DNA of 64,000 nucleotides from contig NZ_BMTR01000013.1 in the NCBI RefSeq assembly GCF_014649775.1, positions 213,058 to 277,057 on the forward strand, read 5' to 3'. Position numbers and translations under genes: made by a program. The first letter of the stretch is position 1. Each line of letters opens with the position of its first letter. The DNA comes from Streptomyces longisporoflavus. GTDB lineage: Bacteria > Actinomycetota > Actinomycetes > Streptomycetales > Streptomycetaceae. The notes beneath the pieces were generated by a model that made no database searches, was not told the DNA's origin, and saw nothing but the letters and a program-made list of their open reading frames with translations. This document shows, one piece after another, positions 51,122 to 60,677 of this stretch.

Positions 51122-52453
51122 TCACCCCCGCCCCAGCACCACCGTCCCCGACGAGCAGAACCAGCCGCCCGTCCCCGACGCCACCGCCACCTCCGGAAGC
51201 CTGCCCCCCGACTTCCGCACCTGGCGGCCATCGCCTGCCTCGCCCCGTAGTTGACGTACCGCCTCCACCAGGAGGAACAGGCCGCGCATGCCCGGGTGCT
51301 GGGCGGACAAGCCGCCGCCGTCCGTGTTCGTCGGGAGTTCGCCGTCCCGCAGCAGGCGGCCCTTCTCCACGAACGCGCCGCCCTCGCCCTTCGCGCAGAA
51401 ACCCAGGTCCTCAAGGGTCACCAGGGTCATGTAGGTGAAGGCGTCGTAGATCTGCGCCACGTCGACGTCACCGGGGCCCACTCCCGCACGCTCGAACGCC
51501 AGGCGCCCGCTCACCGCCGCCGGGGAGACCGTGAAGTCCTCCCACTCCGACATAGTCGTGTGCGAGACGTGCTCGCCGGTACCGAGCACCCAGACCGGGG
51601 TCGACGCGCAGTCGGCCACGTACTCCTCGGCCGCCAGGAGCACCGCGCAGCCGCCGTCGGAGCGTATGCAGCAGTGCAGCTTGGTGAACGGGTCCGCGAT
51701 CATCGGGCCGCCGAGGACCTCGTCCACGGTGATCGGGGTGCGGTACATCGCGTCGGGGTTGGTCGCCGCGTTCGCCCGTGCCTGGACCGCCACGGAGGCG
51801 AGCTGTTCGAGCGTCGTGCCGTACTCGTGCATGTGGCGGCGCGCGGCCATCGCGTACTTGGAGATCAGGGAGTGGCCGTAGGGGACCTCGAACTGGAGGG
51901 GGCCGCGCGCGCCGAAGGAGAGGTTCGACGTGCGGCGTCCCGCCTTGATGTCCGCCCGCGCCGTCGAGCCGTAGACGAGGAGTACGGCGTTCGCGCGGCC
52001 CGCGGCGATCGCGTCCGCCGCGTGGGCCGCCATGACCTCCCAGGTGGCACCGCCGACGGAGGTGGAGTCGACCCAGCGCGGTCGCAGGCCCAGATACTCG
52101 GCGACCTCGACCGGGGCGAGCGTGCCGAGGCCCGCCGACGCGATGCCGTCGATGACCTCGCGGCCCAGGCCCGAGTCGGCCAGGGCGCGGCGGGCCGCCT
52201 GGGCGTGCAGGGCGTAGGGGGTGGCCTCGTCGACGCGGCCGCAGTCGGAGAGGGAGATGCCGACGACGGCCACCTTGCGCGGCCGGCCCGCCGCCGCGCC
52301 CGGCGCCGCGCCCGTCCTGGCAGGCTCCGCACCCGTCCCGGCAGGCTCCGCGCCCGTCCCGGCAGGCGCCGCGCCCGTGCCGAAAGGCGCAGTATCCGAG
52401 CCGGCAGGCGCCCCAGGGGCGCTGTGCGAGAAGGGAGTTGGCTGAGTTGGCAT
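51122..52453 (-). CDS. SCP-x/Ltp-type thiolase (acetyl-CoA acetyltransferase family)
   Basis: 443-aa thiolase-fold protein. Core segments are STSVGGATWEVMAAHAADAI, KYAMAARRHMHEYGTTLEQL, DVAQIYDAFTYMTLVTLEDL and GGGLSAQHPGMRG. The usual nucleophilic Cys of degradative thiolases is absent (SVGGAT), as in Ltp2-like retro-aldolases, so C-C cleavage by an aldolase mechanism with a DUF35 partner is plausible. The first ~55 residues are a repeat (APAGTGAEPAGTGAEPARTG) lying before RKVAVVGISLSDCG. Operator copy 8 is 5 bp from the ATG, suggesting a leaderless mRNA. Confidence 0.88.
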   Translation of the reverse strand: MPTQPTPFSHSAPGAPAGSDTAPFGTGAAPAGTGAEPAGTGAEPARTGAAPGAAAGRPRKVAVVGISLSDCGRVDEATPYALHAQAARRALADSGLGREVIDGIASAGLGTLAPVEVAEYLGLRPRWVDSTSVGGATWEVMAAHAADAIAAGRANAVLLVYGSTARADIKAGRRTSNLSFGARGPLQFEVPYGHSLISKYAMAARRHMHEYGTTLEQLASVAVQARANAATNPDAMYRTPITVDEVLGGPMIADPFTKLHCCIRSDGGCAVLLAAEEYVADCASTPVWVLGTGEHVSHTTMSEWEDFTVSPAAVSGRLAFERAGVGPGDVDVAQIYDAFTYMTLVTLEDLGFCAKGEGGAFVEKGRLLRDGELPTNTDGGGLSAQHPGMRGLFLLVEAVRQLRGEAGDGRQVRKSGGRLPEVAVASGTGGWFCSSGTVVLGRG

Positions 52454-52457
52454 AAAT

Positions 52458-52472
52458 CTGACGGTACATCAG
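52458..52472. promoter_or_regulatory. cluster operator, copy 8
   Basis: CTGACGGTACATCAG, 13 of 15 to consensus; thiolase-proximal site in the divergent promoter. Confidence 0.75.
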
Positions 52473-52540
52473 ATGTGCAGCGGGCAGGGAGGCGTTACGT
52501 GACGTCGTGACCCTGGGCATCTGCCCGGCGCGGTCTTAGC

Positions 52541-52555
52541 ATGACGGCCCGTCAG
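52541..52555. promoter_or_regulatory. cluster operator, copy 9
   Basis: ATGACGGCCCGTCAG, 14 of 15 to consensus; 46 bp upstream of the dehydrogenase start. Confidence 0.75.
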
Positions 52556-52601
52556 ATCTGGGTCGGCGGACATGGCCGCCGCCCCGGGGAGGAGCCCGCC
52601 G

Positions 52602-53969
52602 ATGGACGCCGCCTTCACCGCGGAGCAGGAAGAAATCCGCCGCACCCTTCGTGAGCTCGTCACCAAACGCAGCGGCCCCGACGAGGTGAAGGCCGCGGTC
52701 CGCACCCCCGCCGGATACGACGCCGCCCTCTGGTCCGCCCTCGCCGAACAGCTCGGCCTGCCGGGCCTCGCCATCGCCGAGTCGTACGGGGGCGTGGGCT
52801 GCGGCCCGGCGGAGCTCGCCCTCGGCAGCGAGGAGCTCGGCCGGGCCCTCGCCCCCTCGCCCCTCTTCGCCACCGCCGTGCTCGCCGCCCCGCTCCTCCA
52901 GCGCCTGGGCACCGACGAGCAGCGGTCAGAGCTGCTGCCGCGCATCGCGACCGGCGGCCTCACCGCCGCGCTCGCCGTGCCCGGCACCGGCCTCGCCACC
53001 GCGCTCGGCCTCGTCGGCGACAACCTCGGCGACTGGTCGGGCGGCGGCCGTGCGGGCGGCGTGCAGGCCAAGCTCTCCGACGGGGTCTGGCGGCTCTACG
53101 GACAGGCCGAGCAGGTGCTCGACGGGCACAGCGCCGGGCTGCTCGTCGTGGCCGCGCACACGGGGGGCTTCGCCCGTTCTCGTACGCTGCTCTATCTGGT
53201 GCGTGAGGGGGCGGCGGGGCTCGTACGCACCCGGCAGACCTCCCTCGACGAGACCAGGGCGCAGGCCCGCGTCGAGCTGCGTGACGTGGCCGCCGAACTG
53301 CTCGGGGCCACCGACGACGCCGATGTGCCGGGCGCGCTCGCCGCGGTCGGCGACACCGCGGCCACGGTGCTCGCGGCCGAGGCCGTGGGCGCGGCGGACC
53401 GGGCCCTTGAGCGCACGGTGGAGTACGTGAAGCAGCGCGAGCAGTTCGGGCGGGCGATCGGGTCCTTCCAGGCCGTGAAGCACCGGCTCGCGGACGTGTA
53501 TGTGCGGGTGCAGGCGGCGCGGTCGGCGGCGTACTACGCGGCGTGGGCAGCGGGGGCGGGCCCCGGACCGGCGGAGGCGGGCTCCGTGCCGGGCGGGGCG
53601 GGGTCCGGGCAGGCGGGCGGGCTCGCGCTCGCGCAGGCGCTGGACGCGCTGCGCACCGCCGCGTCGGAGGCCGTACAGCTGCACGGCGGCATCGGCTTCA
53701 CGTGGGAGCACGAGGCGCATCTGTACTTCAAACGGGCGTCGAGCGACGAGCTGCTCTTCGGGCCCGTGCACCGGCTGCGGGCGCGCGCGGCGGAACAGGC
53801 CGAGCTGTTCACCGCAGCGGAAGCCCCCGCAGTGGAACCCCCGGCAGCGGAAGCCCCCGCAGTGGAACCCCCGGCAGCGGAAGCCCCCGCAGCGGAAGCC
53901 CCGGCCGGGAAAGCCCCCGCCGCGACAGCCCCGCCCGCCGGCCCCGCGCAACCGACGGCGGCCCTCTGA
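52602..53969 (+). CDS. acyl-CoA dehydrogenase-like protein with repeat C-terminal tail
   Basis: 455-aa dehydrogenase-fold protein. TAEQEEIRRTLRELVTKRSG, YVKQREQFGRAIGSFQAVKH and LHGGIGFTWEHEAHLYFKRA place it with the beta-type subunits; no Glu is seen at either catalytic site (AAEAVGAADRAL; YFKRASSDE). It may need a catalytic partner, perhaps the dehydrogenase at 32873 or 38335. The tail after LFTAAE is a 30-bp tandem repeat product (AEAPAVEPPA twice, then decayed), likely disordered. ATG 52602 has GAGGAG upstream. Its stop overlaps the next start (TGATG). Confidence 0.86.
   Translation: MDAAFTAEQEEIRRTLRELVTKRSGPDEVKAAVRTPAGYDAALWSALAEQLGLPGLAIAESYGGVGCGPAELALGSEELGRALAPSPLFATAVLAAPLLQRLGTDEQRSELLPRIATGGLTAALAVPGTGLATALGLVGDNLGDWSGGGRAGGVQAKLSDGVWRLYGQAEQVLDGHSAGLLVVAAHTGGFARSRTLLYLVREGAAGLVRTRQTSLDETRAQARVELRDVAAELLGATDDADVPGALAAVGDTAATVLAAEAVGAADRALERTVEYVKQREQFGRAIGSFQAVKHRLADVYVRVQAARSAAYYAAWAAGAGPGPAEAGSVPGGAGSGQAGGLALAQALDALRTAASEAVQLHGGIGFTWEHEAHLYFKRASSDELLFGPVHRLRARAAEQAELFTAAEAPAVEPPAAEAPAVEPPAAEAPAAEAPAGKAPAATAPPAGPAQPTAAL
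53814..53902 (+). repeat. 30-bp tandem repeat, in frame
   Basis: Two identical 30-bp units followed by a decaying third encode the AEAPAVEPPA tail of the dehydrogenase-like protein. Being a multiple of three, copy-number change keeps the frame. Confidence 0.8.
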
Positions 53970-54466
53970 TGGCGCCCGGCGGCCGGTCGGCGGCCCCCGG
54001 CGTCCGGCTCGTGCAGAAGGTGTCGTCCACCAGGGCCTTCGCGAAGATCGCCCCGCATGTCGTGCCCGCGATGGACCGCACGGTGCACCGCCTCACGCGC
54101 GGCAAGGTGCTGCTCAGCGCGAAGATGCTGCCGGGGCTGGTCCTGACGGTCCGCGGCGCCAAGAGCGGTCTGCCGCGGCGCACGCCGCTGGCCTGCATGC
54201 CGGAGGAGTCGGGGAGTTGGATACTCGTCGGCTCCAACTTCGGGCGGCCGGGGCATCCCGCCTGGACCGGCAACCTCATCGCCCGTCCGGACGCCGACGT
54301 CAGCTGGCGGGGCACGGACATACCGGTCAGGGCGCGGCTGCTGGAAGGGGACGAGCGGGCTGCGGCATGGGACGCGGCGCTGAAGTTCTGGCCGCCCTAC
54401 GCGACGTACCAGTCACGGGTGGAGCGGGAGATCCGTGTGTTCCGCCTGGAGCGGCGTAAGGAATAG
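53969..54466 (+). CDS. nitroreductase-family deazaflavin (F420)-dependent oxidoreductase
   Basis: 165-aa DUF385/DDN-like protein. MLPGLVLTVRGAKSGLPRRT, SWILVGSNFGRPGHPAWTGN and RVEREIRVFRLERR match the split-beta-barrel F420-binding family. It reduces or oxidises a ring or enone using F420. ATG overlaps the previous stop, so it is co-transcribed with the dehydrogenase-like gene from the operator copy 9 promoter. Confidence 0.88.
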   Translation: MAPGGRSAAPGVRLVQKVSSTRAFAKIAPHVVPAMDRTVHRLTRGKVLLSAKMLPGLVLTVRGAKSGLPRRTPLACMPEESGSWILVGSNFGRPGHPAWTGNLIARPDADVSWRGTDIPVRARLLEGDERAAAWDAALKFWPPYATYQSRVEREIRVFRLERRKE

Positions 54467-54510
54467 GCACGCGCGGCGCGGCGGCCGGCTCGGCGGCCGG
54501 GGAACACAGC

Positions 54511-54539
54511 GGCGGACCACTGGAACGCCGTGGTCCGCC
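54511..54539. terminator. bidirectional terminator hairpin
   Basis: Perfect 10-bp stem GGCGGACCAC with a 9-nt loop, between the convergent oxidoreductase and TetR genes. Confidence 0.75.
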
Positions 54540-54592
54540 GTTGTGGTGACAGGACTTGAGGAAGCGTCAGAAGTGACGTATCGGGAAATGCC

Positions 54593-55240
54593 CTACTTCG
54601 TCGGCTTCTTACCTGTTACCCCCAGATGCACCAACAGCGCGAGGTTCGGCTTCAGTTCGGCCTGCTTGACGCCCCACGTCTGGAAACCGCGCTGGTGCGA
54701 GGCGACCGCGGCGAGCATCGCCACCAGGGAGCCCGCCATCGCCGCGGGGTTCACGTCCTTGTCGACCTTGCCCTTGGCCTGGAGCTCCTTGACCGTGTCG
54801 GTAAGGGAGTTGTTGACCGAGTTCAGGATCTTCATACGGAGCTTGTAGAAGCGCTTGTCGCCCTCCGCCGCGCCCAGATCGACGACCCGGAGGATCGCGT
54901 CGTTCTTGCGCCAGAATTCGAGGAAGCCCTCGACCAGCTCCTGCGAGGTCTGCCATCCCGCCTTGCCGACCCAGGAGCGGCCGTCGAGGAGCTGGGTCAA
55001 CCCGGCGCCCTCCGTGGCCATTTGCTCGGCGATCTCGAGGACGGCGCCTTCCACGTCGGGGAAGTACTGATAGAAGGTCGCGGGTGAAGTCCCCGCCTTC
55101 CGGGCGACGTCGATGACTTTGACGTCCCGGTAGGGCGAGGAGCTGAGCATCTCGCTGAGGCAGTCGAGCAGCTTCTGACGCGTCGCCTGACCGCGCCGAC
55201 CGGCCACGCGGCCGTCGACGGTACGTACCTGTCCTGTCAT
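54593..55240 (-). CDS. TetR family regulator, candidate master repressor of the cluster
   Basis: 215-aa regulator. The HTH is in VKVIDVARKAGTSPATFYQY after GRRGQATRQKLLDCLSEMLS; the C-terminal ligand domain ends in LNLALLV-like ELKPNLALLVHLGVTGKKPT. It sits in the middle of the 31-62 kb catabolic cluster and is the only TetR there. A degenerate cluster operator (55234-55248) overlaps its start codon, as expected for an autorepressor. In analogy to KstR-type regulators the ligand would be a CoA thioester; this is an inference. It is divergent from afsK. Confidence 0.85.
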   Translation of the reverse strand: MTGQVRTVDGRVAGRRGQATRQKLLDCLSEMLSSSPYRDVKVIDVARKAGTSPATFYQYFPDVEGAVLEIAEQMATEGAGLTQLLDGRSWVGKAGWQTSQELVEGFLEFWRKNDAILRVVDLGAAEGDKRFYKLRMKILNSVNNSLTDTVKELQAKGKVDKDVNPAAMAGSLVAMLAAVASHQRGFQTWGVKQAELKPNLALLVHLGVTGKKPTK

Positions 55241-55248
55241 GCCGTCAG
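55234..55248. promoter_or_regulatory. degenerate cluster operator at the TetR start codon
   Basis: CTGTCATGCCGTCAG: one mismatch in the left CTGAC arm, perfect right arm; contains the TetR start codon. Weak on its own, supported by context. Confidence 0.4.
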
Positions 55249-55568
55249 CTTACCGAGGGGTGATCGGAGCGCGATTCGGCCGAGTGCAAATGGGGTTGGG
55301 GGCGGAGTTGAGGGCAGTATTCCGCTCCGCCTCGCGCGCCGGTCCGGTGTCCTGATGAAATAGGTCACGTGTTCGAATCAGGTTTCGCTCCCATATCTCC
55401 TCCTTCTCGGCGCCTTCTTTGTCCCACAACACCCCGATCCCGCCCCGGGTTCGCAACCGCCGCCCCGGACAGGAAGAATCAGGGTGCGTGCCGCCGGAGC
55501 GGCTCGGTGGTGAGACGCTGCACGGGGCCGCTCATACGGCGCCCGGGTACGGGGAGGTGGCAGGGCAA

Positions 55569-57932
<2,364 letters not shown>

Positions 57933-58120
57933 CGGACCCGGCCACCCTTCTGCCCCGCGTCGTGACGGCCGTCGCACCAGTTCTGGAAGGGGCTCCGGAC
58001 GGCGGCCGTCCACTCGTGACGTTACGCCGTGTGCATGAACCCTGCCAGGCGGGGGACGGGACTCCGGGCCGCGTGCGAGGCGCGGGGAGTGCCCTCGCTC
58101 ACCTGGTGCTCACCTGCTGC

Positions 58121-58891
58121 TCACCTGGTACGGAACCCGCTGCCTCGCCCCGTGAACAGCCCCGCCTGCCGCTCCGGGGACAGGTTGCCGAGGGCTATGA
58201 GGTGCGGCGCCTGGGCCAGGGCCTGGGTGCGGGCGGCCTCCTTCGCCGCCCAGAGCGCACGTACGGTGCCCTGGACCGGCTCGGCGGGGTACGAGGCGAT
58301 GACCTCGGCCGCGTGGGTGGCCGCCACCAACAGGCCCTCGGACGAGGTGAGTTCGGAGACCAGCCCCGTCTCGTACGCCCGCCGCGCCGAGACCCGCTCG
58401 GCCGTACCCATCAGCGACATCCTGGCGACCTCGCCGAGCGGCATGCGCTGCGCCATGAGGATCGCCTCGTACGCGCTGACCATGCCGTACGTGGTGTGCG
58501 GGTCGAAGAACGTGGCGTGCTCGGCGGCGACGACGAACTCCGACTCGCCCAGGAGGTAGAAAGCGCCGCCGCACGCCATGCCGTTGACGGCGGCGATGAC
58601 CGGCTTCCACAGGTCGTTCGCCTTGGGGCCCACGGAGAGGAGCGGATCGTCCATCGAGTAGGGCGAGCCCGGCTGCGGTACGTCGGCGTCGCGGTCGATG
58701 CCCGTACAGAACGCCTTGTCCCCGGCGCCGGTGAGCACGATCGCCCGTACGGAGTCGTCGGAGCGGAACTCCCGCCAGGTCGTGCGGAGTTGCCCTGCCG
58801 TCTCCAGGTCGATGGCGTTGTGCCGGGCGGGCCGGTCGAGCGTGACGACCGCGACGCCCGTCTCTTTGTCGAACGCCGTACGCAGGCTCAC
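58121..58891 (-). CDS. enoyl-CoA hydratase/isomerase family protein
   Basis: 256-aa crotonase-fold protein. VTLDRPARHNAIDLETAGQL, FCTGIDRDADVP and NGMACGGAFYLLGESEFVVA are conserved. Both canonical glutamates are replaced (GGAFY; FFDPHTTYGMV), so ordinary hydration is doubtful and another crotonase reaction (ring cleavage, isomerisation, hydrolysis) is possible. GTG 58891 overlaps the stop of the upstream DUF35 gene. It is the last gene of a thiolase-DUF35-crotonase operon read leftward from operator copy 10. Confidence 0.87.
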   Translation of the reverse strand: MSLRTAFDKETGVAVVTLDRPARHNAIDLETAGQLRTTWREFRSDDSVRAIVLTGAGDKAFCTGIDRDADVPQPGSPYSMDDPLLSVGPKANDLWKPVIAAVNGMACGGAFYLLGESEFVVAAEHATFFDPHTTYGMVSAYEAILMAQRMPLGEVARMSLMGTAERVSARRAYETGLVSELTSSEGLLVAATHAAEVIASYPAEPVQGTVRALWAAKEAARTQALAQAPHLIALGNLSPERQAGLFTGRGSGFRTR

Positions 58892-59340
58892 GGCCGCTCC
58901 AGGAGCCAGCGCGGCATCGCGATCCCGCCCACGTCGGTGAACGCCACCTGCACCTTCGCGCCGATCCGCAGGCGCTCCGGGGCGACGGAGTCCAGCGGGG
59001 CGTCCGGGGCCGCGACGAGGTTGCCGACCAGGCGGATGCGGGGGGCGTCGGCCAGCTCGACGATGATCGCGTTGTAGGGGGCGTGTGCCGCGTACGCGGG
59101 GAGCAGGGGCGGGTGTGGTCTTACGTAGGACCAGATGCGGCCGCGGCCGCTCATGCGTTGCCACTTGGCTCCGAAGGACTGGCAGTGGGGGCAGCAGGGC
59201 CTCGGCGGGAACCTCAGCTCGTCGCAGGCGGTGCAGGCTTGTATGCGGAGTTCGCCTCGGGCGGCGTACTCCCAGAAGGGGGCGCCGTCCGTATCGATGG
59301 TGGGGGACAGCAGGGGCTCGGTCGTCGTCGCGTCTGCCAT
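58888..59340 (-). CDS. DUF35 OB-fold / zinc-ribbon protein
   Basis: 150-aa small protein. Zinc ribbon CTACDELRFPPRPCCPHC followed by the OB fold (IWSYVRPHPPLLPAYAAHAP, YNAIIVELADAPRIRLVGNL). GGAAGAGG 8 nt upstream fixes ATG 59340. It lies between the thiolase and the crotonase in one operon, the standard DUF35-thiolase pairing; the complex would catalyse thiolysis or retro-aldol cleavage of a CoA thioester. Confidence 0.9.
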   Translation of the reverse strand: MADATTTEPLLSPTIDTDGAPFWEYAARGELRIQACTACDELRFPPRPCCPHCQSFGAKWQRMSGRGRIWSYVRPHPPLLPAYAAHAPYNAIIVELADAPRIRLVGNLVAAPDAPLDSVAPERLRIGAKVQVAFTDVGGIAMPRWLLERP

Positions 59341-59380
59341 GTTGCGGCCTCTTCCGGGTGCGGGTCTGATGTGGCTGATC

Positions 59381-59411
59381 GCGCGGTTCCCCGCGCCCCT
59401 TAAGGGGCGCG
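59381..59411. repeat. dispersed Streptomyces palindromic repeat
   Basis: GGTTCCCCGCGCCCCT followed by a 20-bp perfect palindrome, CGCGCCCCTTAAGGGGCGCG (59392-59411). This element is common between genes in many Streptomyces genomes (from memory). Here it supplies the TAA stop of the thiolase gene and may act as a processing or termination hairpin within the operon. Confidence 0.65.
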
Positions 59412-60551
59412 CAGGAGTACCGCCGATGTCGGGACGCCCTCGCCCGCCGTGACCAGGCAAGTAGCCGCATTCGGCACCTGCGCCGTACTCGTGCCCCGCA
59501 GCTGCTTCACGCCCTCGTTGATGAGGTTGAAGCCGTGGACGTACGCCTCGCTCAGGCCGCCGCCCCCGGTGTTGATCGGCAGCCGGCCGCCGCTCTCCAG
59601 CGCGCCGCCCTCCGTGAACGCGCCGCCCTCGCCCCGGCCGCAGAAGCCGTAGCCCTCCAGGGAGAGCGGGATGAGCGGGGTGAACGCGTCGTAGATCTGC
59701 GCCACGTCCACGTCCTGGGGGGCGAAGTCCGCCTGCTTCCACAGGTGCCGGGCCGCTGTCCAGGCCGGGCCGGTCAGCGGGTCGTCGTTCCAGTAGTTGA
59801 CCATTCCGTGGTGCTGCGCGGGCAGGCCCTGGGCGACGGAGTGGACGTAAACGGGCTTCTGGCGGCAGTCCCGCGCCCGCTCGGCGGAGACGATTACGCA
59901 GGCCAGCGCGCCGTCCGTCTCCAGGCAGTTGTCGAAGAGGCAGAGCGGCTCGCTGATCCAGCGGGACGACATGTACATCTCGCGGGTCAGCGGGCGGTCG
60001 TACATCATCGCGGCCGGGTTCTGGTTCGCCCGGTTCCTGCACGCGAGGGCGACGTTGAAGAGGTGGTCGCGGGTCGCCCCGTACTCGTGCATGTAGCGGC
60101 GCGCCAGCATGCCGATCTCGTCCGCCGGGCGCAGCAGTCCGAAGGGGCGCGTCCACTGGGCGGGGGTGGGGAGTTGGACCGCGGTGTTCTTCCAGGGGCG
60201 CGGCCCGCTGCCCCGCTTCCTGGACCGCCAGGCGACGCCCACGCTCGCCTGTCCGGTGGTGATGGCCGCCGCGAGATGCGCGAGGGTGGCGCACGAACCG
60301 CCGCCGCCGTAGCCGACCTTGCTGAAGAAGGTCACGTCGCCCGCGCCGATCGCCTTGGCGACCTCGACCTCGTCCGTCTCCTCCATCGTGTACGAGGCGA
60401 ACGCGTCGACCTCCGACGGAGCGATGCCCGCGTCGTCGAGCGCGGCGGTGATCGCCCGGCAGGCCAACGTCTTCTCTTCCTCGGGCAGTTGCTTGGCGAA
60501 CGCGGTCTGCCCGATTCCGACTATCGCTGTAGCGTCTTTGAGTGAAGCCAT
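59400..60551 (-). CDS. SCP-x/Ltp-type thiolase
   Basis: 383-aa thiolase-fold protein. ATAIVGIGQTAFAKQLPEEE, KVGYGGGGSCATLAHLAAAI, DVDVAQIYDAFTPLIPLSLE and GGGGLSEAYVHGFN are the core elements. A Cys does occur near the nucleophile position (GGGGSC), unlike the paralogue at 51122, so true thiolysis is possible. ATG 60551 is preferred; GTG 60563 adds four residues. It heads the leftward operon with DUF35 and crotonase genes. Operators at 60613 and 60640 lie between it and the divergent ligase. Confidence 0.9.
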   Translation of the reverse strand: MASLKDATAIVGIGQTAFAKQLPEEEKTLACRAITAALDDAGIAPSEVDAFASYTMEETDEVEVAKAIGAGDVTFFSKVGYGGGGSCATLAHLAAAITTGQASVGVAWRSRKRGSGPRPWKNTAVQLPTPAQWTRPFGLLRPADEIGMLARRYMHEYGATRDHLFNVALACRNRANQNPAAMMYDRPLTREMYMSSRWISEPLCLFDNCLETDGALACVIVSAERARDCRQKPVYVHSVAQGLPAQHHGMVNYWNDDPLTGPAWTAARHLWKQADFAPQDVDVAQIYDAFTPLIPLSLEGYGFCGRGEGGAFTEGGALESGGRLPINTGGGGLSEAYVHGFNLINEGVKQLRGTSTAQVPNAATCLVTAGEGVPTSAVLLRAP

Positions 60552-60612
60552 GGGCAACGGCACCTCCGCGAGTGGCGAGGCCCCGGGGCTTCGCCATACG
60601 TCGTCCCGACTG

Positions 60613-60627
60613 CTGACAGCGCGTCAG
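60613..60627. promoter_or_regulatory. cluster operator, copy 10
   Basis: CTGACAGCGCGTCAG: perfect arms, centre partly divergent; thiolase-proximal. Confidence 0.72.
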
Positions 60628-60639
60628 GTTACAGCTAAT

Positions 60640-60654
60640 CTGACGGATAGTCAG
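60640..60654. promoter_or_regulatory. cluster operator, copy 11
   Basis: CTGACGGATAGTCAG: perfect arms, 27 bp from copy 10 and 23 bp before the ligase start. Confidence 0.75.
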
Positions 60655-60677
60655 CTACTGCGGCGGAGGGGCTTGAG

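Noticed and set aside
53814..53902. Regular 30-bp repeats that could suggest a CRISPR array
   Set aside because: There are no unique spacers, the repeats are in frame within a gene and encode a low-complexity tail.
55360..55400. GTTCGAATC resembling a tRNA T-loop
   Set aside because: The flanking bases do not form a T-stem, and no acceptor or anticodon arms can be drawn.
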